Part shown: piece by piece, positions 55,553 through 64,000 of the stretch
Position numbering within the stretch: position 1 is the stretch's first letter
Layout of the letters: every line of letters starts with the position of its first letter
Assembly (NCBI RefSeq): GCF_003688285.1
Contig: NZ_RCNT01000007.1
Span: 186,001 to 250,000 of the forward strand
Reading direction: 5' to 3'
Source of the DNA: Rhodophyticola porphyridii
GTDB lineage: Bacteria; Pseudomonadota; Alphaproteobacteria; Rhodobacterales; Rhodobacteraceae
Length of the DNA: 64,000 nt
Notes under the pieces: model-generated
The model's database searches: none
The model's input: the letters and a program-made list of their open reading frames with translations, nothing else
Told to the model about the DNA's origin: nothing
Position numbers and translations under genes: made by a program

Positions 55553-56972
55553 CGACTTGCTAAGGCCTAAACGAAGAATACGGCCGAGCGACCTTGCGTT
55601 GGTTGTCTCGGGCCTTCTGTGTGCGTGGCCAGCGCTAGGCGACGTGTTGGCGTTTCCCGGTGCAGACGGATACGGCGCGATTGCAACCGGTTGGAGGGGA
55701 GGCGACGTCGTCCGCGTCACCAGTCTTGCCGGTGACGGACCTGGCACCCTGCGTGCCTGCGCCGAGAACAATGACACACCTAGGATATGCGTGTTCGCCG
55801 TTTCTGGAACGATCGTAGTGGATCACCCCATCAGGCCCGGCTCCAACCTCTATGTCGCGGGTCAAACAGCCCCGGGTGACGGGATCCAGATCCGGGTAGA
55901 AGGTCCCCGCCAGGGCCCATTGATCCTTGAAGACAGTCATGACGTCGTTTTGCGGTTTATGAGTCTCCGGCCAGGTCCCAGTTCCGAACCGTCACCGACT
56001 GTAGATGCCTTGACAATCGAAGATTCTGAACGCCTGTACCTCGGCAATCTTTCGATGGCCTTTGCGACGGACGAAACCTTCAATATCCACGTCTCTGGCG
56101 GGCGTTCGGCTGATATCACTCTTGCTGACAGTCTGTTGGCCCTCAGTCTCGACAGAACCAACCATCCCGATGGACGGCATTCAAAAGGGGCACTCATATG
56201 CTCGACGGAGGGTACCGGCTTTGAATGCGGTCGCATAAGCCTACTGCGAAATCTCTTTGCGCACCATCGCGACAGAAACCCCGATGTTAAGGCAACATCC
56301 ATTGGTCCGGTCGAGGTGATCAACAACGTTTTTTATAATCCGATCAGCCAGTTTGGTGAGGTGTATGACCTCGCAGGCGACGTGTCGCTTATTTACGCAG
56401 GAAACATCGTGATGCCGGGCCCAAGCACTGTCCGAAATGTTCCAGAGGCCTTGCAGGTGTTCGATTTTACAGAGGCCGCGATTGAAATTGCAGCCTGGGG
56501 CAACATCGCACCCTCTCGGGACAGATGTGCCGGTGGGCGAAGTGCGCTGCTGCTGGATCCAGCCGCCGAAGCCGCGGTGGTTGCAACATCCGCCGACACC
56601 ATGGCGACCGTACTCACGGCCGAAGAGGCGTACTCTCACGTCATGACCCGTGCAGGAGACGCTATCCCCGGCCGTAGGGTGCATGACCCACTCGACCAGC
56701 TTGTTATCGACAGCGTTTTTGCCTGTACGGGCGAGGTCATCGACGAGGTCGACCAGGTTGGAGGTTGGCCTCTCATTGCCGAGTCTGCAATGATTGCGGA
56801 TAGTGATGGCGACGGGCTGCCCGACGATTGGGAAGATATGCGCCCAGGTCTCGCCCCGGATAGAGCCGACGACGCATGGGCCTTGGACCCCATCACCGGT
56901 CTTTCCCATGTCGAAACATGGCTCGCGGTCCTGGCGGGAGACATCCCCGAAAACGCGGTGGCAGTCCAATGA
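55542..56972 (+). CDS. Pectate-lyase-like beta-helix protein in the polysaccharide operon
   Basis: A 476-residue exported protein with a signal peptide (ALVVSGLLCAWPALG) and a right-handed beta-helix of the pectate lyase type. FPGADGYGAIATGWRGGDVV opens the domain, NHPDGRHSKG is the calcium/substrate block, and LLRNLFAHHRDRNPDVKA resembles the catalytic RNP region. A SDGDGLPDDWED calcium-type repeat lies near the C-terminus. It may cut or remodel a uronic-acid polysaccharide. The start overlaps the kinase gene by 11 bases, and its stop overlaps wzx by ATGA, so it is an integral part of the operon. Confidence 0.82.
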   Translation: MRSNDLLRPKRRIRPSDLALVVSGLLCAWPALGDVLAFPGADGYGAIATGWRGGDVVRVTSLAGDGPGTLRACAENNDTPRICVFAVSGTIVVDHPIRPGSNLYVAGQTAPGDGIQIRVEGPRQGPLILEDSHDVVLRFMSLRPGPSSEPSPTVDALTIEDSERLYLGNLSMAFATDETFNIHVSGGRSADITLADSLLALSLDRTNHPDGRHSKGALICSTEGTGFECGRISLLRNLFAHHRDRNPDVKATSIGPVEVINNVFYNPISQFGEVYDLAGDVSLIYAGNIVMPGPSTVRNVPEALQVFDFTEAAIEIAAWGNIAPSRDRCAGGRSALLLDPAAEAAVVATSADTMATVLTAEEAYSHVMTRAGDAIPGRRVHDPLDQLVIDSVFACTGEVIDEVDQVGGWPLIAESAMIADSDGDGLPDDWEDMRPGLAPDRADDAWALDPITGLSHVETWLAVLAGDIPENAVAVQ

Positions 56973-58297
56973 TCCGTCGTCTGTCCAGTTCTCCGGAAGA
57001 CCAAAAAGTCGTGGTCCGCATCCTGCGAAACGTCAGCTGGGTCTTCTCCTCGCAGGTCGTGACGAGTCTTTCCGGTCTGGTTTCAATGGCTGCAGCTGCA
57101 CGGGCCCTTGGGGCGGAGAGTGTAGCCATCGTTGCCTTGGTTGAAGCCTATATGCGTTTGGCCTCTCTTTTCATTCACCTCGAGCCCTGGCAAGCCGTCA
57201 TGCGGTTCGGCAGCGAAGCATTGGAGCGGGGAGACACGCGACGCTTCCGTACGCTGATAGGTTTCTCGACGATTGTCGATGTGGTCCTGGGGCTGATGGC
57301 TGCACTTCTTGCGTTTGCCTTGGCCGGATTGGTGGCCCCATGGCTTAATCTGGAAGAGCATATTGAACTGCTTCAAATCGCATCACTGGCACTCGCGGTG
57401 TCACTCCGACCGACCGGAATCGCAGTGTTGCGGCTCTTTGACCGTTTCGACAAGCTTGCACGGCTTGATGCAGCCACGGCCATAGTTCGGGCAATTGTGT
57501 CGGTCATCGTTGCAGCCCTTGGCGGCGGACCAGCCGCGTTTGTGGGGGTTATTGTCGTCTTCTCGGTCGCGGATGGAGCGCTTGCCTATATCTTGGGGCG
57601 TCGTGTGATGGCCGATCAGTTACTCCCAGAGCGTGCCGACAGCCCATTGCAAGCCATTCGCGAAAATCCGGGCTTGCTACGGATGTTCTTCAACAGCAAC
57701 GCCGCTGTGATACTGCGGCAAGCGACCCAACGGCTCGACGTCATCCTTCTAGCCACCATCGTCTCACCCACGGCTGTCGGTTACTACCATATTGCAAAAC
57801 GTAGCGCCTTGGCAGGCTTGCGCCTTGGCAGACCGCTCGCGCAGGCGATTTATCCCGAACTCGCACGTTTCGCGGCAGCACGCGATGAAGGGCGCCTGTC
57901 CCGCTTCATCTTTGGCATGTCTGGTATATTTTTCTTATTGCTTGTCATCGTAGTGACCCCTGTCTTGATCTGGATCGAGCCGATTATCGTACTCATCTTC
58001 ACCGAGGATTTCCGCGAGGCCGCGCTGGTAGTGGGGATACAGGTTTCTGCGTCCGCAGTCCTGTTGGCCGGGGTGGCGATTGTCCCTGCCCTGCTAAGCA
58101 CCGACCAAGACGTTTCGCTTGTTCTGCTGCGCCTCTCAGTGACGGTCCTGTTCTTTGCAGTCTTTTGGCCGATGACGGTTCAGTTCGGCGCTGAGGGCGC
58201 GGCGGCAACACATCTTTTGTGCAACTTGATCTGGCTTGTCTCGGCTGGGTTCATTCTACGCTCGGCGTTGGCGCGCCGGGTCATGGGGACGACGTGA
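56969..58297 (+). CDS. Repeat-unit flippase (Wzx type)
   Basis: A 442-residue polytopic protein with about twelve hydrophobic helices, beginning with ILRNVSWVFSSQVVTSLSGL and an AAAARALGAESVAIVALV loop, typical of oligosaccharide flippases. It moves the lipid-linked repeat unit to the periplasmic side. The ATG at 56969 overlaps the preceding stop; its own stop overlaps the Wzy gene by GTGA. Confidence 0.88.
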   Translation: MIRRLSSSPEDQKVVVRILRNVSWVFSSQVVTSLSGLVSMAAAARALGAESVAIVALVEAYMRLASLFIHLEPWQAVMRFGSEALERGDTRRFRTLIGFSTIVDVVLGLMAALLAFALAGLVAPWLNLEEHIELLQIASLALAVSLRPTGIAVLRLFDRFDKLARLDAATAIVRAIVSVIVAALGGGPAAFVGVIVVFSVADGALAYILGRRVMADQLLPERADSPLQAIRENPGLLRMFFNSNAAVILRQATQRLDVILLATIVSPTAVGYYHIAKRSALAGLRLGRPLAQAIYPELARFAAARDEGRLSRFIFGMSGIFFLLLVIVVTPVLIWIEPIIVLIFTEDFREAALVVGIQVSASAVLLAGVAIVPALLSTDQDVSLVLLRLSVTVLFFAVFWPMTVQFGAEGAAATHLLCNLIWLVSAGFILRSALARRVMGTT

Positions 58298-59559
58298 CCA
58301 TCCTGTCCCTACCCTTTCTATCGCCAGCGCTACGGGCTGCGCGGTTCCGCAAAGGCGCGGCTCCCGCGCTCGACCAACTCGACTCGAAACTCGCGGCGTT
58401 GACGGTCTTCCTTTCGCCGATGAACTTCTTCCGGCTCGATGTGGTCTACTTGACACTCGCTGATGCGGCAGCTTGCGCAACCCTCTTGGTCATGCTTCTG
58501 AAAGGTAACGTGCCGCGCGCGCCTTTGGGGATGGCGACGCCAATTTGGCTTGCAGGAACCTTGGCGCTCGCCGCGGGCCTCACCATCGGTTCGGTCGCGA
58601 ATGGCGAAATGCTTCCTTTGGTCGTAGTTCTATTGCAGTACTCTTTTTCTCTGATCGTCCTCGTCTATGTGCTGGCGGGTCGAGGGTACCGACAGACTGT
58701 GGCGCTTATGAAGGTTTTGGTTTTCTCGATCGCCGTTGTGATGGCCTTTGGCGCCTATGTTGTACACTACGTACCCGATCCGGATTTGCGGCTCGTGTCG
58801 GGCAGCGGCAGAATGCGTTCTCTTGTCGAACGCGAGAATGCCGCAGCGGCGCTCGGTTCCATTGCGATCGTTCTTTTGCTCAACCTCACGCTTCATGGAG
58901 AGTTCCGCAGAATTACGGCAGCGTTGGTCATGCCGCTCCTGCTTTACGGGGTCATCCTGACTGGGTCCAACACAGGACTTATCATCACGGTCTTTGGCAT
59001 CACGGTCACCGCACTGTTCAGCGGTTCGACCCGTGTGGCATTCGGCTTCTTCTTGGCAGCGGCTATGGCAGTGGTCCTGGTCATGTTTGCTGGCGACATC
59101 ATACTGCCCGAGGTTTTCCGAGAACGTGTTTTGACCGCGCTCACCACCGGCGACTTAAACCAGGCCGGCACTTTTGAGGACCGATACTTCCTGATCCGAG
59201 AGGCCTTGGAAACGGCCCGGCATACGCTGGTTGTGGGGCTCGGAGCGGATCAATACAGCACGATCAGTGCGCATGGTGCGCCCGTGCACAACGCCTACCT
59301 CCTCTTGCTGACCGAGGGAGGTTTGATTTCGCTTTTTGGACTTGTGTTGCTGCTGATGACTGGCGTCACCCTCGCCTGGGCAGCCATCGCTGTGGCCGGC
59401 GCACGGACCGAGGGATTGATCGCGTTAACGATCATACTGATTTATGCGGCAATGTTGAATTTCTTCGCGCATTTCTATGCACGCTTTTGGGGAGTTCCAC
59501 TGGTCCTGGCCCTTGCCTTGGCCGCTGCCTGCCTCAACACGAAACCGAGAAACGGCTAA
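58294..59559 (+). CDS. Polysaccharide polymerase / O-antigen ligase-like (Wzy type)
   Basis: A 421-residue membrane protein with about ten helices and a large periplasmic loop (GSGRMRSLVERENAAAALG and after), as in Wzy/WaaL proteins; TGSNTGLIITVFGI and GLGADQYSTISAHGAPVHN are typical. It joins repeat units in the periplasm. The GTG at 58294 overlaps the Wzx stop (GTGA). It ends in TAATG with the next glycosyltransferase. Confidence 0.86.
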   Translation: MTILSLPFLSPALRAARFRKGAAPALDQLDSKLAALTVFLSPMNFFRLDVVYLTLADAAACATLLVMLLKGNVPRAPLGMATPIWLAGTLALAAGLTIGSVANGEMLPLVVVLLQYSFSLIVLVYVLAGRGYRQTVALMKVLVFSIAVVMAFGAYVVHYVPDPDLRLVSGSGRMRSLVERENAAAALGSIAIVLLLNLTLHGEFRRITAALVMPLLLYGVILTGSNTGLIITVFGITVTALFSGSTRVAFGFFLAAAMAVVLVMFAGDIILPEVFRERVLTALTTGDLNQAGTFEDRYFLIREALETARHTLVVGLGADQYSTISAHGAPVHNAYLLLLTEGGLISLFGLVLLLMTGVTLAWAAIAVAGARTEGLIALTIILIYAAMLNFFAHFYARFWGVPLVLALALAAACLNTKPRNG

Positions 59560-60779
59560 TGGCCACAAGAAGACGTATCCGGGTGCTGTTCCCTTACGCC
59601 GACGGGGATGTAATTGGTGGTAGTCACACATCGTCCCTCACGCTAGCCGCTCAACTTGACCGTAGCGTGTTCTCACCGCTCGTTCTGCTTCATGGCACGC
59701 AAGGCGCGTTAGGCCGCCACGTGGAGGAGCTCGGGCTGCGGACCCTCCGACTAGAATTCCCTCCCGTACTAGCTGGTCGTCTCAAGCGCGCTGAACACCA
59801 TGCATCCATTCCGAAATATCTTTTGCGCGCTGTGCCGTCGCTGGTGCGTCTGCTCCGGCGGGAACGAATAGGCATCGTCCACACAAATGATGGCGGCATG
59901 CATGCAAGCTGGGCCCTTCCGACAAAGATGGCCGGCGCTCGCTTCATATGGCATCACCGACAGGCACCGGATGCCAGAGGCGTGAATTTCATCGCACCGT
60001 TTTTCGCAGACCGGATTCTTTCGGTGTCGGAGTTTTCGCGTCCATCGCGTCCCGTTTTACCCGTTGCAAACCGGTTTGAGGTCGTCAGAAGCCCGTTTAA
60101 CTTGTCACCCGATCCGCCCGACCGCGATGCGGCGCGAAGCACTCTTCTGACCGAGATCGGCGCGCCCCCGAACGCCGCATTGATTGGGTATTTTGGAGCT
60201 TTAACCCCTCGCAAAAGGCCGGACCATTTCGTTCGGGTCGTGCATGAGCTACGTGCGGCGATGCCCGACCGCCCCGTCCATGGCGTCGTCTTCGGCAGCG
60301 AGCCGGTCGCCGGGCTGGAGGTCGAGGCGCAATGCCGACATCTGATCGACGAGATGGAGTTAAAAGGTCATCTGCACTTGATGGGACACCGGACACCGGT
60401 GGAACCCTATATGGCAGCTGTGGACGTACTGGCCGTCACAGCGCTGGACGAACCCTTCGGCCGCACCTTGATCGAAGCGATGCACCTTGGCACGCCAGTG
60501 GTGGCAACGCGCCATGGTGGCAACCCTGAAGCGATTATCGACGGGCAAAGTGGGTTTCTGGTCGATCCCTTCGAGCCTGCAGCATTCGTCCCCGCACTCC
60601 AGCAAGTTCTGCAAGATGCCAAAACGCTCCGCCGGGTCACCGCGGCGGCGGCGAGTTTTGCACGCGAGCTCACGATCGACGCACATGTTGCGCGGATTTC
60701 AGCCATTTACCGGGAGCTGGCCGCCGGTACCAGGATCGCGCATGACAAGCCAGTAGGTGCGCACGGAGGCTCGCCATGA
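59559..60779 (+). CDS. Family 4 glycosyltransferase
   Basis: A 406-residue GT-B protein with DVIGGSHTSSLTLAAQL at its N-terminal domain and the donor site EPFGRTLIEAMHLGTPVVA, an EX7E motif. It adds another sugar in the repeat unit. The ATG at 59559 shares its A with the Wzy TAA stop (TAATG). Its stop overlaps the sulfotransferase gene by ATGA. Confidence 0.9.
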   Translation: MATRRRIRVLFPYADGDVIGGSHTSSLTLAAQLDRSVFSPLVLLHGTQGALGRHVEELGLRTLRLEFPPVLAGRLKRAEHHASIPKYLLRAVPSLVRLLRRERIGIVHTNDGGMHASWALPTKMAGARFIWHHRQAPDARGVNFIAPFFADRILSVSEFSRPSRPVLPVANRFEVVRSPFNLSPDPPDRDAARSTLLTEIGAPPNAALIGYFGALTPRKRPDHFVRVVHELRAAMPDRPVHGVVFGSEPVAGLEVEAQCRHLIDEMELKGHLHLMGHRTPVEPYMAAVDVLAVTALDEPFGRTLIEAMHLGTPVVATRHGGNPEAIIDGQSGFLVDPFEPAAFVPALQQVLQDAKTLRRVTAAAASFARELTIDAHVARISAIYRELAAGTRIAHDKPVGAHGGSP

Positions 60780-61726
60780 TCGAAGTTCGCACGAGCTCTG
60801 CCGAGGATGGTGCCGCACGCAACGTTTCAGTTCTCTATGTCGGTGGCTACGGTCGTAGCGGTTCGACGGTAATCGATATGGCACTTGCGCAATTTCCTGG
60901 TGTCTTCGGCGCAGGAGAACTCGGGAATCTGCCCCGCCATGTCTGGCCAAATGACGAGTATTGCGCTTGTGGCGCCCGCGTTCGCGCCTGTCCGCTTTGG
61001 TCGTCCATCGTCGAGCGATGGCTAGAGCGGGAACCACCCGGAACGATGGAACGCTATGGCCACCTCTGCGTCAGGTTCGAGGCTGTTCGAAATCCGCTAC
61101 AGACGCTCGGGGTTACGGGTTGGACCCGTGGCTTCCAAGAATATGCCCGTCTAACGAAAAATCTCTTCACGGCCATCCAAGAAACGACGGGCTGCCGCGT
61201 CATCGTCGATTCCTCCAAATCGCCGAGCCGAGCCCTTCAACTGTCGCGCATTGCCGGCATAGATTTGTCGTTGCTGCATCTGATGCGAGACGGACGCGGC
61301 GTCGCATGGTCGATGATGAAAACCCACGAGGTGGATCTGAGCGCAGGCGTGCAACGACCTGTCGGCGGTGCACCAGCCATACGGACAGCGCATCGCTGGA
61401 TGGCCTTCAATCTTCTGACGGAATTCGCAGCCTCCCGGGTTGGGGCGCAACGATCGATCCAATTGCGCTACGAGGATTTCACAGCCGATCCCGTCGGCGC
61501 GCTGCAGCCGGTTCTGGCGATGGTCGAGGCTGCCCGGGAGACCTCTGATGCCACAGATCTGGCCGAGATTATTCCTGGGCACCAGGTCGCTGGCAGCCGC
61601 ATCCGCATGGGCGGACCCCTTCGTATTTCGCGAGATGCGGCTTGGGAGGTAAAGATGCCGGAACAGGATCGCCTGAAGGTCCAGCGCCGCGCGGGCTGGA
61701 TGCTACGACGCTACAGATATCTTTGA
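60776..61726 (+). CDS. Sulfotransferase-family protein
   Basis: A 316-residue cytosolic protein with the PAPS 5'-phosphosulfate loop VGGYGRSGSTVIDMAL near residue 25 and the 3'-phosphate segment SKSPSRALQLSR and LMRDGRGVAWSMM. Such enzymes move sulfate from PAPS to a hydroxyl or amine. As the last gene of the operon it suggests that the polysaccharide or its lipid-linked unit is sulfated. Cysteine pairs (ECAC-like CACGARVRACP) near residue 65 may be structural. It overlaps the glycosyltransferase gene by ATGA. Confidence 0.88.
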   Translation: MIEVRTSSAEDGAARNVSVLYVGGYGRSGSTVIDMALAQFPGVFGAGELGNLPRHVWPNDEYCACGARVRACPLWSSIVERWLEREPPGTMERYGHLCVRFEAVRNPLQTLGVTGWTRGFQEYARLTKNLFTAIQETTGCRVIVDSSKSPSRALQLSRIAGIDLSLLHLMRDGRGVAWSMMKTHEVDLSAGVQRPVGGAPAIRTAHRWMAFNLLTEFAASRVGAQRSIQLRYEDFTADPVGALQPVLAMVEAARETSDATDLAEIIPGHQVAGSRIRMGGPLRISRDAAWEVKMPEQDRLKVQRRAGWMLRRYRYL

Positions 61727-62276
61727 GCTACTCCCCGATCCGTGGACAGATTTCCGGCTGGTTTGAGCTACTGCCTGCACCTGCTAATCGGTTTCGGTGC
61801 GGTTAAAGTAGACCACTGCGGGCGGTTGTCCGCCAGGGCAGTCTGAGGGCGTTGGTGTTAACGCGATGGCTTCGCGCCCTGCGGCAATCGAACTCCTTTA
61901 TCGGCGCTTGCGCGACGATCGCAAGTCGAAGCTGATGCACTGTCGCAAGGACGACGTTCGAACATGTTCAACGCATGACCAGCTGCGGTAAAATCCGATA
62001 GACGAGAGTCTGCAGGCAGTTCGAATGTCCGGCAGATTCCACTCCGAGACTGCGACCTCTGTGCCTTCGGATCATGCTCGGTGCGATCCGCGTCGGTGGT
62101 CCAAGTATCCAGCCTTTGGTCCAGAAATTCGAATGGTAGGCCACGCAGAGCGGGAGCTGCCGCTGGGCACTTCTATCGTTGCGCCTGCATCTGTTTGGCA
62201 TAGAACTTGATTGTTTCCTTGATGGAATATTAATGTTCACTCAACTGCATGTGCCCCGCTGCTAAACATCACACTC

Positions 62277-62289
62277 GGTTAGGCTAACC
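62277..62289. promoter_or_regulatory. 13-base palindrome
   Basis: GGTTAG, one G, CTAACC is a perfect palindrome in an AT-rich stretch, about 100 bases upstream of the promoter candidate of the epimerase gene. Possible operator. Confidence 0.35.
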
Positions 62290-62383
62290 ATATGAAACAA
62301 AAAAATAATTAGCCCAAAAGGCGGCATGGGCAGATGCGCGCACATTCGACGTGCCGGCATCCTTTATAAGCGGAATTTTGCTG

Positions 62384-62412
62384 TTGACTCATGCCAAAGG
62401 TTAACGAAAGAT
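62384..62412 (+). promoter_or_regulatory. Candidate promoter of the epimerase gene
   Basis: TTGACT (62384-62389), a 17-base spacer and AAAGAT (62407-62412) resemble a sigma-70 promoter. Transcription would start at about 62419, right at the tandem palindromes. Confidence 0.45.
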
Positions 62413-62419
62413 GAACGCT

Positions 62420-62457
62420 ATGGTGTAGGAGTTACGCCATGGCGTAGGACTTACGCC
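62420..62457. repeat. Tandem 19-base palindromic repeats, candidate operator
   Basis: ATGGTGTAGGAGTTACGCC and ATGGCGTAGGACTTACGCC are directly joined copies, identical at 17 of 19 positions. Each has GGYGTA and TACGCC arms around five bases, and the junction TACGCCATGGCGTA is itself a perfect palindrome. The layout suggests cooperative binding of a dimeric regulator just downstream of the promoter candidate. Confidence 0.65.
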
Positions 62458-62696
62458 TTAGGAAGATTACAGGCCAATAGGCCACGATAGACTGCGGCAT
62501 TTTTTGCAATTTCTTTACTGGGTTCTGGGGGAACGCATCATGAAGCAATACAGCGAATTATAAGCGGCTGAGATGTGATCTCAAAGCTCATTAATCCCGT
62601 CGTCAGAACGGGCTAGATGTAAAATGACGGGCATTTGCGCCCTTCATTGAGGTCTTCGAGCATCGGCATGGAAACTGATGCGGGGGCACAATTCCT

Positions 62697-64000
62697 ATGG
62701 GTGTTTTTTTGTGGTGGACGGATCCACCGCGTTTTATAAGTGCGTTTGAAGCTCGGCTGTCTGAACGCAACGCGTTATCGAAAGTAGCCGCGCAGCTGAG
62801 GGGCAATTGGCGCCTGTATCTTATGGATGTTACTGCGTTCGCAGTTTCGGCCGCCCTTGCCATGTTGCTCCAGAACTCTCCTAGCCTGATCGCTCCAATT
62901 GACTATAAAATAGGGCCATTCGTCCTAATAGCCGCGATATGTAGTGCGGTCTTATTGCCATTCTCGAGGATCTACCGCCTTGATGCACGATCGTTTTCGC
63001 TGCGCGATCTCACGGCAGTTCTGTGCGCTGCTACGGCCGCGATCGTGGTCGCTGCAACGATGCTTTTTGCATTGGGCATTATGCAACCGGCATCTACTTT
63101 CATCGTTCATTTCCTGGTTGCTGTTCCGGCACTTTGTGCAACGCGAATTGCAGCAAGACGGAGAGAGCTTCATCAGAAGCGCCTGACGAAGGAGGACGAT
63201 CCACGTCTGCCTGTCCTGATGATCGGCAGTGGCGCGACGTGCGACCTGTTCCTGCGATCCCTGATGCAGCCTGATGCGCGCTATCGCGCTATCGGCATTG
63301 TCGATGATGCCCGCGGACGGGAACAACTCTACTTCCATGGCGCCCTGATCCTGGGGTCAGTTCGCGAGCCCGGTCTGGTGATCAAATCCCTCAGTGAGTG
63401 TGAGCGGCCCCGGAGAATTTTCCTCACTGCTCCTCTCACGCATTTCGACAGCGACGGGATCGAGGCCATTTTGGAATGGGCGGCGCGTCAGAGCATTCCA
63501 GTATCGCGGTTGCCTGACCTTGGCGAAACTGACGCCTTCGGCGCAGGCTGGCAGTCCAAGACGGGAGACACGATAAATCCCGATGAAATTCTAAACAGGC
63601 CCCAGCAGGTTGTCGAAAGGTCCCTGCTCCGCAACATGATCAAAGGCCGCCGCGTCTTGGTCACCGGCGCTGGTGGGTTGATCGGATCCGAACTTGCTCG
63701 CCAAATCGCCTCGTTCCAGCCGGCGGAACTCGCACTGATCGATTCAAGTGAATTCAACGCTTACTCGATCGACATGGATCTGCACCGTGACTTTCCCGAC
63801 GTCCAGCGCCGGGTATACGTGGCATCTATCCGCGACGCCCACCGTCTCGACGAGATTTTCAAGGCTCATATGCCGGAGCTGGTGTTCAACGCTGCCGCGC
63901 TGAAGCATGTTCCGATGGTCGAGCGTGATCCATGCGAGGGTGTGTTGACCAACGTGATCGGCGCGCGGAACGTCGCCGATTGCGCACGCGCCGTCGGAGC
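62697..64000 (+). CDS. FlaA1/CapD-type nucleotide-sugar epimerase/dehydratase, 3' end off the window
   Basis: The ATG at 62697 opens a frame that stays open to the right edge (434 codons visible). About four hydrophobic helices occupy residues 40-150 (LMDVTAFAVSAALAML, FVLIAAICSAVLLPF, TAAIVVAATMLFALGIM, FIVHFLVAVPALC), followed by a CoA-binding-like domain (PVLMIGSGATCD). The Rossmann domain has VLVTGAGGLIGSELARQ and NAAALKHVPMVE. WbpM/CapD enzymes dehydrate UDP-GlcNAc-type sugars, giving the keto sugar that the DegT aminotransferase here would use. The catalytic part is cut by the edge. Confidence 0.9.
   Translation, partial: MGVFLWWTDPPRFISAFEARLSERNALSKVAAQLRGNWRLYLMDVTAFAVSAALAMLLQNSPSLIAPIDYKIGPFVLIAAICSAVLLPFSRIYRLDARSFSLRDLTAVLCAATAAIVVAATMLFALGIMQPASTFIVHFLVAVPALCATRIAARRRELHQKRLTKEDDPRLPVLMIGSGATCDLFLRSLMQPDARYRAIGIVDDARGREQLYFHGALILGSVREPGLVIKSLSECERPRRIFLTAPLTHFDSDGIEAILEWAARQSIPVSRLPDLGETDAFGAGWQSKTGDTINPDEILNRPQQVVERSLLRNMIKGRRVLVTGAGGLIGSELARQIASFQPAELALIDSSEFNAYSIDMDLHRDFPDVQRRVYVASIRDAHRLDEIFKAHMPELVFNAAALKHVPMVERDPCEGVLTNVIGARNVADCARAVG

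Larger units (their letters stand above)
61727..62696. other. 970-base gap between the sulfotransferase and epimerase genes
   Basis: No gene seen. Its left end has TTTGAGCTACT twice, at 61722-61732 and 61762-61772, 40 bases apart. A GGTTAG/CTAACC palindrome is at 62277-62289, TTATAAGCGG occurs twice (near 62364 and 62561), and a promoter with tandem palindromes lies at 62384-62457. The remainder looks like decayed DNA without a recognisable IS. Confidence 0.5.

Overview
The window looks like chromosome from a high-GC alphaproteobacterium of the Rhodobacterales (Rhodobacteraceae / roseobacter type). This rests on the style of the genes: a fused PuuE-UraD, abundant TRAP and ABC uptake systems, an IalB-family protein, a CcmF/CcmH pair, and a YcbB-type L,D-transpeptidase next to a DUF882 protein. 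No rRNA, tRNA or CRISPR array was seen. The taxonomic call is inference from gene content.

Positions 1-42.4 kb are compact and mostly metabolic. 1-7.5 kb is a ureide module: puuD and uraH on the minus strand, then puuE-uraD, allE and allA and a DctPQM TRAP transporter on the plus strand. Together these turn urate into glyoxylate and ammonia, and the transporter may import a ureide. A PQQ sugar dehydrogenase-like gene separates this from a complete branched-chain-amino-acid-type ABC operon (8.9-14.5 kb), which has an extra small secreted protein in its middle. Next, on the minus strand, come an enoyl-CoA hydratase, ccmH, ccmF and a HerA-like ATPase. An ialB-like gene follows two candidate small-RNA terminators. 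Then comes an envelope group: a ketosynthase, ACP, LpxD-like acyltransferase and L,D-transpeptidase on the minus strand, with a DUF882 peptidase divergent. msrB-msrA and an aldo/keto reductase lead to a nine-gene plus-strand operon (28.5-38.6 kb): a GntR-type regulator, a dipeptide-type ABC transporter, an AspA/AstE-type deacylase, an amidohydrolase and a DUF885 peptidase. It looks like a self-contained uptake and hydrolysis pathway for an unidentified acylated or peptide-like compound. At 39-42.4 kb a beta-propeller lipoprotein and a strictosidine-synthase-like protein diverge from a LysR regulator.

From 42.4 kb to the right edge the window is a surface-polysaccharide locus. Its left part (42.5-48.8 kb) is broken up by decayed IS481 and IS3 elements. 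These surround a nitroreductase-family gene, a Wza-like export gene and an AT-rich polysaccharide pyruvyl transferase, the last of which sits between two outward-facing IS3 3' ends. A minus-strand operon (48.8-52.2 kb) encodes a sugar aminotransferase, a PIG-L deacetylase, a formyltransferase and an initiating sugar-phosphate transferase. A divergent, tightly overlapping plus-strand operon (52.4-61.7 kb) encodes a glycosyltransferase, a Wzc-type autokinase, a pectate-lyase-like beta-helix protein, Wzx, Wzy, a second glycosyltransferase and a sulfotransferase. After about 970 bases without a gene, a FlaA1/CapD-type nucleotide-sugar epimerase/dehydratase runs off the right edge. The predicted product is a Wzx/Wzy-dependent polysaccharide that may be sulfated and N-formylated.

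The less routine observations are: an RNA leader that can hide the ribosome-binding site of the TRAP gene dctP; stem-loops just after the binding-protein gene in all three transporter operons; tandem palindromic sites in front of the epimerase gene; palindromes in the LysR, GntR and polysaccharide promoter regions; and the IS3-flanked pyruvyl transferase cassette.
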